Assembly (NCBI GenBank): GCA_029821755.1
Contig: JALGSV010000051.1
Location: 1-49,637 of the forward strand
DNA: 49,637 bases
From: Candidatus Zipacnadum vermilionense
GTDB taxonomy: Bacteria > Armatimonadota > Zipacnadia > Zipacnadales > Zipacnadaceae
Direction: 5' to 3'
In this document: one piece after another, positions 17,203 to 25,200 of the stretch
How positions within the stretch are numbered: position 1 is the stretch's first letter
Layout: the number at the start of each line of letters is the position of its first letter
Notes under the pieces: generated by a model
Told to the model about the DNA's origin: nothing
The model's database searches: none
Seen by the model: the letters and a program-made list of their open reading frames with translations, nothing else
Program-made: the position numbers and the translations under genes

Positions 17203-17813
17203 CTAACACGAAAGGTGTATTGCCGCCAGTGAGCCCGAAGGGAGTAAGTCCCTCATGTATTGGAGCAGGACTGCCGCCCTGACCTTCCTGGGCGCCGTGC
17301 TCGTGTGTGCAGCGCCCTCCGCCTGACCTGCCCCCGCCGCCTCGTACATGGCCCGGACGTTCTCCAGCGGCACGTCCGGGTTGATGGCGTTGGCGGTGAA
17401 GAGGACGAGGTTGGCCCTCCCGCGGCAGATCTCTAGCGCCTGCTCCACCGCCGCGAAGACCTGTCGCGGGTTCCACACCGGCAGCTCCGTGGTCACCGCT
17501 AGCGGGCCGAAGATGACCAGCGACTCGCCGTCGCGGGTGCGGCGCTGGACTAGCTCGTCCAGGATCAGGCCGCACTCGGGCTGGAACCCCTGCAGGCCCT
17601 GGATGCCGGCGTCAATCAGCACATCCAGCAGCGGCCGGTCATCCCCGCCAGCCCGTCCGCCCCCAGTAGCGCGTACGCCGCCAGACTCACCCCCATAATT
17701 GCCGCTATATGCTCCGGACAGCTAGTCCACCCGCCCAGAATCGGCGTCCGATCCGGCGTCTCTCCGGCAAACACGGCTTCCAGTCGCTCGTGAGGGGTCA
17801 TGCGTTGATTCAT
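17203..17813 (-). pseudogene. UroD-like gene with large internal deletion and frameshift
   Basis: The N-terminus reads MNQRMTPHERLEAVFAGETP, then DRTPILGGWTSCPEHIAA up to LGADGLAG. About 17640-17650 the reading frame changes and sequence resumes as DDRPLLDVLIDAG, FQPECGLILDEL, IFGPLAVTTELP and FTANAINPDVPLENVRAMYE. These are the start and the end of one UroD-superfamily protein. About 150-200 middle residues, including much of the barrel, are missing. The C-terminus also runs past its usual end to a stop at 17203. The gene cannot make a working enzyme. A possible longer start lies at 17885. Confidence 0.75.
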
Positions 17814-17945
17814 GCCGCGATGATAGCAGAACGGCGAGGACTCCTCCACAAGGCTTTTCTCGCATCTACCTGATTTCATCTCCACCCGAACTGTCGACTG
17901 ACGGCTGGCATCCTCCCTCGATGTCCTACGTCTCCCCTGTCCCCC

Positions 17946-17976
17946 TTCCGTTGTCCCCCCTCAAATATGCTATACT
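17946..17976 (+). promoter_or_regulatory. Candidate promoter of rimO
   Basis: TATACT at 17971-17976 ends nine bases before the rimO ATG. TTCCGT at 17946-17951 is a weak -35 with a long 19-base spacer. If used, transcription would begin within a few bases of the start codon and the message would be nearly leaderless. No Shine-Dalgarno sequence precedes the ATG, which fits. Confidence 0.4.
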
Positions 17977-17985
17977 CCCTCCGCC

Positions 17986-19392
17986 ATGTCCAAACCCAGC
18001 GTGGCCCTGGTTCCCCTGGGCTGCCCGAAGAATCTGGTGGATGCCGAAGTGATGATGGGCCTGCTGGAGCGCGCCGGCTACCCCCTGGTGGACGACCCGG
18101 AGCAAGCCGAGGTCCTGCTCGTTAACACCTGCGCCTTCATTGAGCCGGCCATCGAGGAGGCCGTGGACGCGCTGCTGGAGCTGGCCGGTCTCAAGCAGAC
18201 CGGCCGCCTGCGCGCGCTGCTCTGCACCGGCTGCCTTACCCAGCGCGGCGGGGAGGAGTTGCTGGAGCAGCTTACCGAGGTGGACGTCTTCCTGGCCCCC
18301 GGCGCCGTCCCCCGCGTGGTGGAGGCGGTGGGGGCCGCCCTCGCCGGTCGGCGCCAGGTCATGCTCGCCCCCCGGGACTACCTCTACTGCGCCGAGACCC
18401 CCCGCTGGCGCTCCGCTCCTGGCTGGACCACCTACGTCAAGATCGCCGAGGGCTGCGACAACCGCTGCTCCTACTGCACTGTGCCGAGCCTGCGGGGGGC
18501 GTACCGGAGCCGGACCGTGGAGGACGTGCTGGCGGAGGTAAGGGGGCTGGTCGGGTCGGCGTGGGGCGAGCTTTCCAGCCCGCCCAGCTTGGGCAGCAAC
18601 GGACAGGGCGGGCTAGAAAGCCCGCCCCACGCGGAGGTCCGCGAGATCATCCTCATCGCCCAGGATACAACCAACTACGGTCGCGACCTGGACCCGCCCG
18701 CCTCCCTAACTGACCTTGTACGCGCCCTGGGCACGCTGGACTACGACGGCTGGCTGCGCTTGATGTACCTGCATCCCGCCCGCCTCAGTGAGCCGCTCCT
18801 GGCCGCCTGGGCCGAGTGCAAGCCGCTGTTGCCCTACCTGGACCTCCCCCTGCAGCACGCCGCGCCAGCGGTCCTGCAGCGGATGGGCCGCCCCGGCTCG
18901 CCCGAGGCCTATCTAGAACTCCTCACCCATATCCGCGAGCACCTCCCGCAGGCGGCGATCCGCACCACCTTCATCGTCGGCTTCCCTGGCGAGACCGAGG
19001 AGGACTTCGCGACCCTGTGCGACTTCGTCCAGGAGGCGCGCTTCGACCGCCTTTCCGTCTTCCGCTACTGGCCGGAGGAGGGCACCCCCGCCGCGACGAT
19101 GCCCGACCAAGTCCCCTTCGAGATCGGCGACGAGCGCCTCGAGCGCCTCATGCAACTGCAGGAGGGGATCTCCCTCTCGTTGAACCAGCAGTTCCTGGGG
19201 AAGCGTCTGAGAGTTCTGGTAGAACAAGTCACGCCCGAGGGCGCGGTCGGTCGTTCCTACCGCGACGCTCCGGAGGTGGACGGCCAGGTCCGTCTCTCGT
19301 CCGCCGCCGGTCTGCAGCCGGGGCAGTTCGTTGACGTAACGATTACCGAGGCCGAGGTTCACGACCTGATCGGCCAAGCGCTGACCATCTAA
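17986..19392 (+). CDS. rimO: Ribosomal protein S12 methylthiotransferase RimO
   Basis: 468 residues. RimO adds a methylthio group to an Asp of ribosomal protein S12, using two iron-sulfur clusters and S-adenosylmethionine. The N-terminal cluster domain shows LGCPKNLVDAEVMMGLL, LVNTCAF and LCTGCLTQR. The radical SAM site is EGCDNRCSYCTVPSLRG (Cys-x3-Cys-x2-Cys) near residue 155, and the C-terminus (LRVLVEQVTPEGAVGRSY onward) is a TRAM domain. Near residues 192-217 an extra stretch of about 24 residues (GELSSPPSLGSNGQGG and flanks) is encoded by an inverted hairpin repeat inserted in frame, just before the conserved EIILIAQDTTNYG. The protein is about 25 residues longer than usual RimO for this reason. 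gltX follows after about 90 bases. Confidence 0.95.
   Translation: MSKPSVALVPLGCPKNLVDAEVMMGLLERAGYPLVDDPEQAEVLLVNTCAFIEPAIEEAVDALLELAGLKQTGRLRALLCTGCLTQRGGEELLEQLTEVDVFLAPGAVPRVVEAVGAALAGRRQVMLAPRDYLYCAETPRWRSAPGWTTYVKIAEGCDNRCSYCTVPSLRGAYRSRTVEDVLAEVRGLVGSAWGELSSPPSLGSNGQGGLESPPHAEVREIILIAQDTTNYGRDLDPPASLTDLVRALGTLDYDGWLRLMYLHPARLSEPLLAAWAECKPLLPYLDLPLQHAAPAVLQRMGRPGSPEAYLELLTHIREHLPQAAIRTTFIVGFPGETEEDFATLCDFVQEARFDRLSVFRYWPEEGTPAATMPDQVPFEIGDERLERLMQLQEGISLSLNQQFLGKRLRVLVEQVTPEGAVGRSYRDAPEVDGQVRLSSAAGLQPGQFVDVTITEAEVHDLIGQALTI
18559..18632. repeat. Inverted pair of GTGG-type REP hairpins inside rimO
   Basis: Two 27-base arms (18559-18585 and 18606-18632) are inverted copies that differ at two positions. 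Each arm is itself a hairpin: GTGG is followed by GGCGGGCT, a short TTC loop and AGCCCGCC (the left arm has one imperfect pair). The same unit occurs once after gltX at 20912-20934. An inverted pair of REPs around a 20-base spacer is the arrangement called a BIME. The element is translated without stops. Confidence 0.75.
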
Positions 19393-19407
19393 ACCCTCCC
19401 CTCGGAA

Positions 19408-19445
19408 CCCCCTACTCCTGCAAGGAGAGGGGGCAGGGGGTGAGG
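19408..19445 (-). repeat. Dispersed C-rich hairpin repeat between rimO and gltX
   Basis: The reverse strand reads CCTCACCCCCTGCCCCCTCT, then CCTTGCAGGAGTAGGGGG. It is nearly identical to 44042-44082 and related to 44968-45025. The arms GGAGAGGGGG and CCCCCTACTCC pair around a TGCAA loop, with one bulged base. It could end rimO transcription, but its recurrence elsewhere marks it as a repeat family. Confidence 0.6.
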
Positions 19446-19449
19446 CCCG

Positions 19450-19473
19450 GGCGGGCGAGACGCCCGCCGTACC
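19450..19473 (-). repeat. REP-like hairpin upstream of gltX
   Basis: GGCGGGCG, a loop AGA and CGCCCGCC form a perfect 8-bp stem, followed by GTACC. The core GGCGAGACGCC is shared with the array at 39625-39810, but the outer stem bases differ in a paired way. On the minus strand it reads GGTAC before the hairpin. It lies about 12 bases before the gltX start codon region. Confidence 0.65.
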
Positions 19474-19485
19474 GGAGGAGAACCC

Positions 19486-20901
19486 ATGCCCGATACCATC
19501 CGCACCCGTTTCGCCCCGTCCCCGACGGGCTATATGCACATCGGTAACCTGCACACCGCCCTCTTTGAGTGGCTCTACGCCCGCCGCTACGAGGGCCAGT
19601 TCGTCCTGCGCATCGAGGACACCGACGAGGCCCGCCATACCCCCGAGGCCGTCGGCGTCATCTACGAGGGCCTGCGCTGGCTGGGGATCGACTGGGACGA
19701 GGGCCCCGACGTCGGCGGCCCCTACGGCCCCTACGTGCAGTCCGAGCGCGTGGAGCTCTACCGGTCGTACCTGGGCAAGCTGCTCGAGCAGGGCTTGGCC
19801 TACGAGTGCTACTGCACTCCCGAGGAGCTGGACCAGCGCCGCGAGATGATGCGCGCCCAGGGCCTGCCGCCGCGCTACGACGGCCGTTGCCGAACTCTCA
19901 CCGCTACCCAGAAGGCCGAGTACTGCTCGGCGGGTCAGCCCCCGTGCATCCGCTTCGCCGCTGCCGAGACCGGCACCACCGTGGTCCACGACCTCATCCA
20001 GGGCGAGGTGCCTTTTGAGAACGCCCTGATGGGCGACCCGGTTATCGGCAAGACCTCCGGCTTCCCCACCTACCACTTCGCCGTGGTGGTGGACGACCAG
20101 CTCCAGGAGGCCCTGGGCTTCCCCACCCCGGTTTACGCGCACCTGCCGCTGATTCTGGGTGAGGACAAGTCCAAGCTTTCCAAGCGGCACGGGGCCGTCT
20201 CGGTGGTGGACTACGCGGAGAAGGGCTTCCTCCCCGAGGCCATGTTCAACTTCCTGGCCCTGCTCGGCTGGTCCCCCGGGAGCACGGAGGAGATACTCTC
20301 CCGCGAGGAGATCATCAGCCGCTTCTCCTTGGAGGCCTGCGGCTCCTCGCCCTCAGTCTTCGACATGGCCAAGGCGGAGTGGATGAACAGCGAGTACATG
20401 AAGACGATGCCGGGGGAGCAGTTGGCCCGCCGCCTGCTGCCCCTGCTGCAAAAGGAGGGCCTCTTCGAGGAGAATCCGACCGAGGAGCGCCTGACCTGGC
20501 TAGCCCAGGTCGCCGATCTGATGAAGGAGCGCGCCCCCCTGCTGACCACTTTCATCACCTGGGCGCGGTACTTCTTCACCGATGACTACGAGTACGACGA
20601 GAAGGCTCGCAACAAGTGGCTGACCAAGCCGGCGACCCCGGCCACCCTCCACGCCCTGGCCGAGCGCCTCCAGGTCCTGACCGACTGGACCTCCGACACC
20701 ATCGAGGCCGAGGTTCGGGCCCTGGCGGAGGACCGGGGGGTAGGCGCCGGCAAGGTAATCCACCCCTGCCGCTCAGCGGTCACCGGCACCACGGTCGGCC
20801 CCAGCCTCTTCCACCTGCTGGAGCTGCTGCCGCAGGAGACGATCATACGCCGCCTGCACCGGGCGGAGGTGGAGTTTGCCGAGGACAGGGCGGCGGACTG
20901 A
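19486..20901 (+). CDS. gltX: Glutamyl-tRNA synthetase
   Basis: 471 residues, normal for bacterial GluRS. It charges tRNA-Glu (and in some bacteria tRNA-Gln) with glutamate, using ATP. Class I signatures are FAPSPTGYMHIGNLHTALFE (HIGH-type motif, here HIGN) near residue 9 and DKSKLSKRHGAVSV (KMSKS-type motif SKLSK) near residue 225. RIEDTDEARHTPEAVG lies between them, and the all-helical anticodon-binding domain fills the C-terminal third. GGAGGAG seven bases before the ATG makes the start secure. A REP hairpin lies just upstream and another just after the stop. Confidence 0.95.
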   Translation: MPDTIRTRFAPSPTGYMHIGNLHTALFEWLYARRYEGQFVLRIEDTDEARHTPEAVGVIYEGLRWLGIDWDEGPDVGGPYGPYVQSERVELYRSYLGKLLEQGLAYECYCTPEELDQRREMMRAQGLPPRYDGRCRTLTATQKAEYCSAGQPPCIRFAAAETGTTVVHDLIQGEVPFENALMGDPVIGKTSGFPTYHFAVVVDDQLQEALGFPTPVYAHLPLILGEDKSKLSKRHGAVSVVDYAEKGFLPEAMFNFLALLGWSPGSTEEILSREEIISRFSLEACGSSPSVFDMAKAEWMNSEYMKTMPGEQLARRLLPLLQKEGLFEENPTEERLTWLAQVADLMKERAPLLTTFITWARYFFTDDYEYDEKARNKWLTKPATPATLHALAERLQVLTDWTSDTIEAEVRALAEDRGVGAGKVIHPCRSAVTGTTVGPSLFHLLELLPQETIIRRLHRAEVEFAEDRAAD

Positions 20902-20911
20902 TCTCCTCCGC

Positions 20912-20934
20912 GTGGGCCGGGCTTCCAGCCCGGC
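20912..20934 (+). repeat. Single GTGG-type REP hairpin after gltX
   Basis: GTGG is followed by GCCGGGCT, loop TCC, and AGCCCGGC, a perfect 8-bp stem. It matches the unit found as an inverted pair within rimO. Lying 11 bases after the gltX stop it may also act as a transcription terminator, but no T-tract follows. Confidence 0.6.
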
Positions 20935-20985
20935 TCCCCGGTACGACGCGCGTTCTCGCCTGTCGGGAACGGAATACCGGCCGCA

Positions 20986-21014
20986 TTGACGCCTTCCTCC
21001 CCTTGCGTCATAAT
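20986..21014 (+). promoter_or_regulatory. Good sigma70-type promoter of the SGNH hydrolase gene
   Basis: TTGACG (20986-20991) and CATAAT (21009-21014) are separated by an ideal 17 bases. The -10 ends nine bases before the ATG at 21024, so the message would be almost leaderless. Confidence 0.6.
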
Positions 21015-21023
21015 GCCCCTGTC

Positions 21024-22217
21024 ATGCGATTGTCCCTAATTCTCCTCCTCGCCGTCTCCCTTCCCGTATCCCTTCCCTTGCCCGCTTGGAGTGATCCCAT
21101 GCTGCTTTCTGCCGACTTTGAGACCGATCCCGCCCTGGCCGGATGGCTGGCCGAGGCACCGGAGGGGAAGACCCTCCCCACCTGGACCGCCGCCGCAGCC
21201 CATTCAGGTGCCTCCTGCCTCGACGCTACTGCCGGGACCTGGAAAAGCCCGGTCTTCCCGGTCACGCCCTCTGAGTACTACCGCCTGGAGTTCTGGGCAC
21301 GGGCAGGTGGGGTGGAGTACTTCGCGGCATACTTCTACGACGAGGCCGGGGAGGCGCTGGTGGCCGACCATTACTCCAGCACCGACGCGAGCGCCGACTG
21401 GACCCGCTACACGCTGTGCTTCCGGGCCAAGGCCCGGGCGGTGACGGCGCGCGTGCTCTTTCAGCCTCTGAGCGGGCAGCCCTTCTATGTGGATGACGTC
21501 GCCGTGCGGTCGGCCACGCGCGCCGAGGCCACGGCCTGGGCGGACGAGGTCTACGCGCAGATCCCGCCAGTGCACCTCCCACCCCGCACCGGCGAGACGC
21601 CGGTGCCACCTACAGCCCTCCCGCGCACCCACGCCCGCCTGGCGCGCGGCGGCACGCTACGCGTGGTGATGCTGGGCGATTCCATCATCAACGACACCGG
21701 CTCCAGCCCGTGGGAGTTGTTGGTGGAGAGGCAGTATCCAGGTTCGCGGATCGAGGTGGTCACTTCGGTCGGCGGGAGTAAGGGATGTTGGTACTACCAA
21801 GAGGATAACCGGGTACAAAGGCACGTGCTGGACTACCAGCCCGACCTTCTGATCATCGGCGGCCTGAGCCAGCGTAGCGATATGGCCTCCATCCAGAGCG
21901 TCATCCACCAGGTCCGCGCCGCCGCCCAGCCGGAGATCCTGCTGATGAGCGGCATGTTCGGCAAGAACGCCGACCCTCGCACCAACGCGGACTCGCAGCC
22001 GAACGCTGACTCCCACAGCACCGCCTACCGGGAGGGCCTGCGCGCTCTGGCGGAGGAGGAACACGCTGCTTACTTCGATCTGTCCGCGGCCTGGGCGGAG
22101 TACATGCGGGGTATTGACACCCCTTACAAGTACTTCATGCGTGACGCAATTCACGCCAACGATCGCGGCCGCGCCCTGGCCGCGCGCCTGATCGCCGGCT
22201 GCTTCACTCCGCGGTAG
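21024..22217 (+). CDS. Secreted SGNH/GDSL hydrolase with N-terminal binding domain
   Basis: 397 residues from the ATG at 21024; upstream in-frame codons look non-coding. RLSLILLLAVSLPVSLPLPA is a signal peptide. Residues about 25-180 form a galactose-binding-like beta-sandwich ending in FYVDDVAVR. A Pro-rich linker follows, partly made by a REP hairpin (TGETPVPPT). The esterase domain then shows VVMLGDSIINDTG near residue 216 (catalytic Ser of the GDS block) and DAIHANDRG near residue 373 (catalytic Asp-x-x-His). Such enzymes remove acetyl or other acyl groups from polysaccharides. A small repeat, NADPRTNADSQPNADS, lies in the middle. The gene converges with the giant at 22278 across the parS sites. 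Confidence 0.8.
   Translation: MRLSLILLLAVSLPVSLPLPAWSDPMLLSADFETDPALAGWLAEAPEGKTLPTWTAAAAHSGASCLDATAGTWKSPVFPVTPSEYYRLEFWARAGGVEYFAAYFYDEAGEALVADHYSSTDASADWTRYTLCFRAKARAVTARVLFQPLSGQPFYVDDVAVRSATRAEATAWADEVYAQIPPVHLPPRTGETPVPPTALPRTHARLARGGTLRVVMLGDSIINDTGSSPWELLVERQYPGSRIEVVTSVGGSKGCWYYQEDNRVQRHVLDYQPDLLIIGGLSQRSDMASIQSVIHQVRAAAQPEILLMSGMFGKNADPRTNADSQPNADSHSTAYREGLRALAEEEHAAYFDLSAAWAEYMRGIDTPYKYFMRDAIHANDRGRALAARLIAGCFTPR
21586..21610 (-). repeat. REP-like hairpin within the SGNH hydrolase linker
   Basis: ACCGGCG, loop AGA and CGCCGGT pair perfectly, followed by GCCACC (GGTGGC on the other strand). The core GGCGAGACGCC is the same as in the big array at 39625-39810, with paired changes in the outer stem. 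It is translated as part of the linker between the two domains. Confidence 0.6.
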
Positions 22218-22228
22218 CCCCAAGTAAG

Positions 22229-22244
22229 TGTTTCACGTGAAACA
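22229..22244. promoter_or_regulatory. parS: parS site, perfect match to consensus
   Basis: TGTTTCACGTGAAACA is an exact copy of the 16-bp palindrome bound by chromosomal ParB in most bacteria. ParB loads here as a CTP-dependent clamp and the complex directs origin segregation. It lies in a non-coding gap between convergent genes. parS sites usually cluster near oriC, so this window is probably origin-proximal and chromosomal. Confidence 0.9.
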
Positions 22245-22246
22245 GT

Positions 22247-22262
22247 TGTTCCACGCGAAACA
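22247..22262. promoter_or_regulatory. parS: Second parS-like site with one central mismatch
   Basis: TGTTCCACGCGAAACA follows the first site with its start 18 bp further on. It differs from an accepted consensus form only at one central base (CACGCG for CACGTG). Tandem placement at nearly two helical turns would put two ParB dimers on almost the same face. Confidence 0.65.
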
Positions 22263-22277
22263 CTCTCCTCCCCCCTT

Positions 22278-25200
22278 CTACGGGTAAGTCCCCGCCGGGT
22301 AGCCTCGCAACGACAGCTCCGTCACTTCCACTTTGCCTGGCCCGTTGGCCACTATCTCTATCTCGTTGGGCTGGCCGAACTTGACGTACGGGGTGAGGTT
22401 CAGGTCGAAGCGGGGGCCGTAGATGTGGTGATGGCGGCGGATCAGGCGGCCGTTGATGATAACGTAGAGCAACGGCCGGCTATTGGCTCCGGTCAGGCCG
22501 TGGATCATCACCGTCTGGTCCTGCCAGTCCTCCGGAAGGAAGATATTCGCCCGGGCCATGCGGCCGTCGAACTCGCCGGGGAGCTGCACTCGGGGGCCCC
22601 GGGTCAGGGCATCGGCGCTGGGTTCCCATTGACCGGCCAGCTGCATCTCCTGGGCCGGGCGGGGCTCGTACTCCAGCCAGCAACTGCCGCGCAAGCCCTG
22701 CGAGTAGGGGCCGCCTTTGATCTGCAGGGCGATGGTATGCCGGCTGCCCGGTTTCAGCGCGTCATTGAGCATCAGCTCCACCGCACCGGCGTTGAAGCCA
22801 CGGACCTCCTGATTGTCGAGCAACACCCGGCCCTGATCGATGAAGGTGTTGCTGAACCAGCTGCTGACGTGCAGGTAGACGTTGCCCTCCTTCCAGGCCG
22901 CGGGGACGGTGAACTCGCGCTGGAAGACCGCGTTCTGCACCGGCTGCTTGACCAGGTAGGTCCAGGGGCCGAGGCTGACGTTGTCCAGCGCAGCGCCGGC
23001 GGGGGCGGTGAACTGGTCGTCCGTCGCGGTGAGGGTCCAGCCATCGGTGAGGTTGAGGACGTAGTCGTACGTGTCGGGGGTCAGCACCTTGCCGGGGACG
23101 CCGCCGCCCTGCCACCAGGTGGTCTGCAGCTTGAGCCACTCGGCGGGGGCCTGGCTGATCCGGCCCCGCGGCACCAGCACAGCGCGCAGGTCGGTGGGCT
23201 GCATCCCCGCCAGCGTCCAGGACAGGCGGCCCTGGTCCACCGTCGCCGCCACTTGCTTCTGCGCAGCCACATCCCACGCCCACGGGACGGGACGGTCGGC
23301 GGAGCGCGGTGCGACACGGTCGGGGAGGGTGAGGGTGAGGTCGGCGGCTTCCTTCCCTTGATTGCATACTAGATACACATTATACAAACCATTGTTACTG
23401 AGGAAGTGTCGGCCCCAGGGAGCGTCGTGGAGCTTGGTCTGGCCGGAGATGAGCCGCCCGTCCACGCGGGCGTCGTCCTCGTTCTGGTAGCCGCAGTAGG
23501 CCAGAATGTCGTTCACGAGCTTGGCCTCCAGTTGCGGCGCCCCTCGCCAGGGGCGGTCGTCGAAGAACTTCAGGCCGACGATGAAGACGCGGCCCTTGCC
23601 GAGTTGGCGCAGGCCCACGGCCAGGGAACCGTCGTCCTTCCAGCGCATCAGCGGCTGGATGCCAACGCCCTCGGGCTGCAGCCCCACGCCGTTAGCGGCC
23701 AAGTTGCCTCCGGCCCCCGCCGTCTCCAGTCCCTGCTGGCCCTTGTCGTCGGTGGCGCGCTGATACTCATGGTCGCCGGGCATTTTCAGCCCGACGCCAT
23801 TGGCGGTCAGGTTAGCCTTGCTCCAGAAATCCTCGTCGAAGACCTGCTGTCCCGGCTCCAGGGCGAACGGCTTCCACTCGTACTGCCCGTCTTCGTCCAC
23901 CTTACTGCTCCAGAGCACGTCGCAGCCGGTTAAGGCGCGGATCGGCCAGGTGTCCGGCTCCTCCTCGGTATGGCGGCCGGTCTGGGCGAGGGTGACGAAG
24001 GTACCGCCCGCTTCCACCCAGTCGCTGATCTTCTGCACCAGCTCCTGGCTCATCACACTCGTCTGCTCGTCGTAGACCAGGTCGTAGCGAGAGAGATCGC
24101 CGGCCAATACATCGCGCTCGGAGAGCAGATCAGCGGGAACCTTAAGCAGGCCGCTGACGTCCGCGCCCCAGTAGCCGCCATTGGGGATGCTGGCCTCGTC
24201 GCGGTACCACGGCCAGCCCTTGAGCCGCTCGCAGCGGATGCCGTTCAGGCCGGCGACGCGCGTATCCGGCAGGTGGTACTTGCCCAGCAGGTGGATCATG
24301 GGCTGCTGCGAGTCGAACCAGGCCTTCTGGTCGGCGCGCCACATGACGCTGCCGATGTGGATGAAGTAGTTGTAGGAGTTGACGCCCTCCAGGGCGATGA
24401 GAGCGAAGTACTTCTTCAACTCGGCCAGGCTGGAGGCAGGGCCACCGGGCTCGGCGGAGGCGGGGAGGCCCACGGAGTTCATCATGCGCGGGTGCAGGTC
24501 GCCAAACCAGGCCGACATGTAGCCGGTGTTGTGGAAGAAGCCGCCGTACTTCGCGGCCAACTCGCGGGCGTAATCGGCCACGCTGTCGGGAGCGGCGAGG
24601 CTGATAGGCCGGTGGGGGTCGACGGCGCGGATGGCCTCCAGACCTCGGCGGAGGGAGTCTACCCGCGTCCAAGTCTGCCAGTCGCGGAAGTCTACCCAGC
24701 GCGCGTTCATCTCCCTACCCAGGTGCGGGTAGGAAACGGGCTCGTGAGCGGCGATATAGACCCGGTAGCCGAGGTAGCCCTGGGGCAGGTAGACGATCAA
24801 CTCGTTGAGGTCCTGGCCCAACTCGTCGGTCAGGTTGGCGATAGTCACGCCGATGCCGTGCTCACGCACGTCGGTCGCCACCAGCTTGCCGTTCCAGTAG
24901 ACCAGCACCGGGCGGGTGGCGTTGCGCTGGTTCAGGTCCCACAGGTACAGATAGACCGGTTCGCCCTGGTGACCGGCCACCCAACCCGGCGGGAGCTGCA
25001 CCGTGCGCCGGAACCAGGCGGGCTTCTTCTCCAGGAGCATCTGCCGGTCGTGGCCGGGGGAGACGATCTCGCCCCAGTCGGTGGTGTCGAGGTCGGGGGC
25101 AAAGAGGTTCGCGTTCTGCCCCTCCTCCTGGTCGGCGTATTTGACCTTCCAGGTACCGGTGAGGTCCACGGCGTCCTGATCTCCGCCCATGAAGAAGGCC

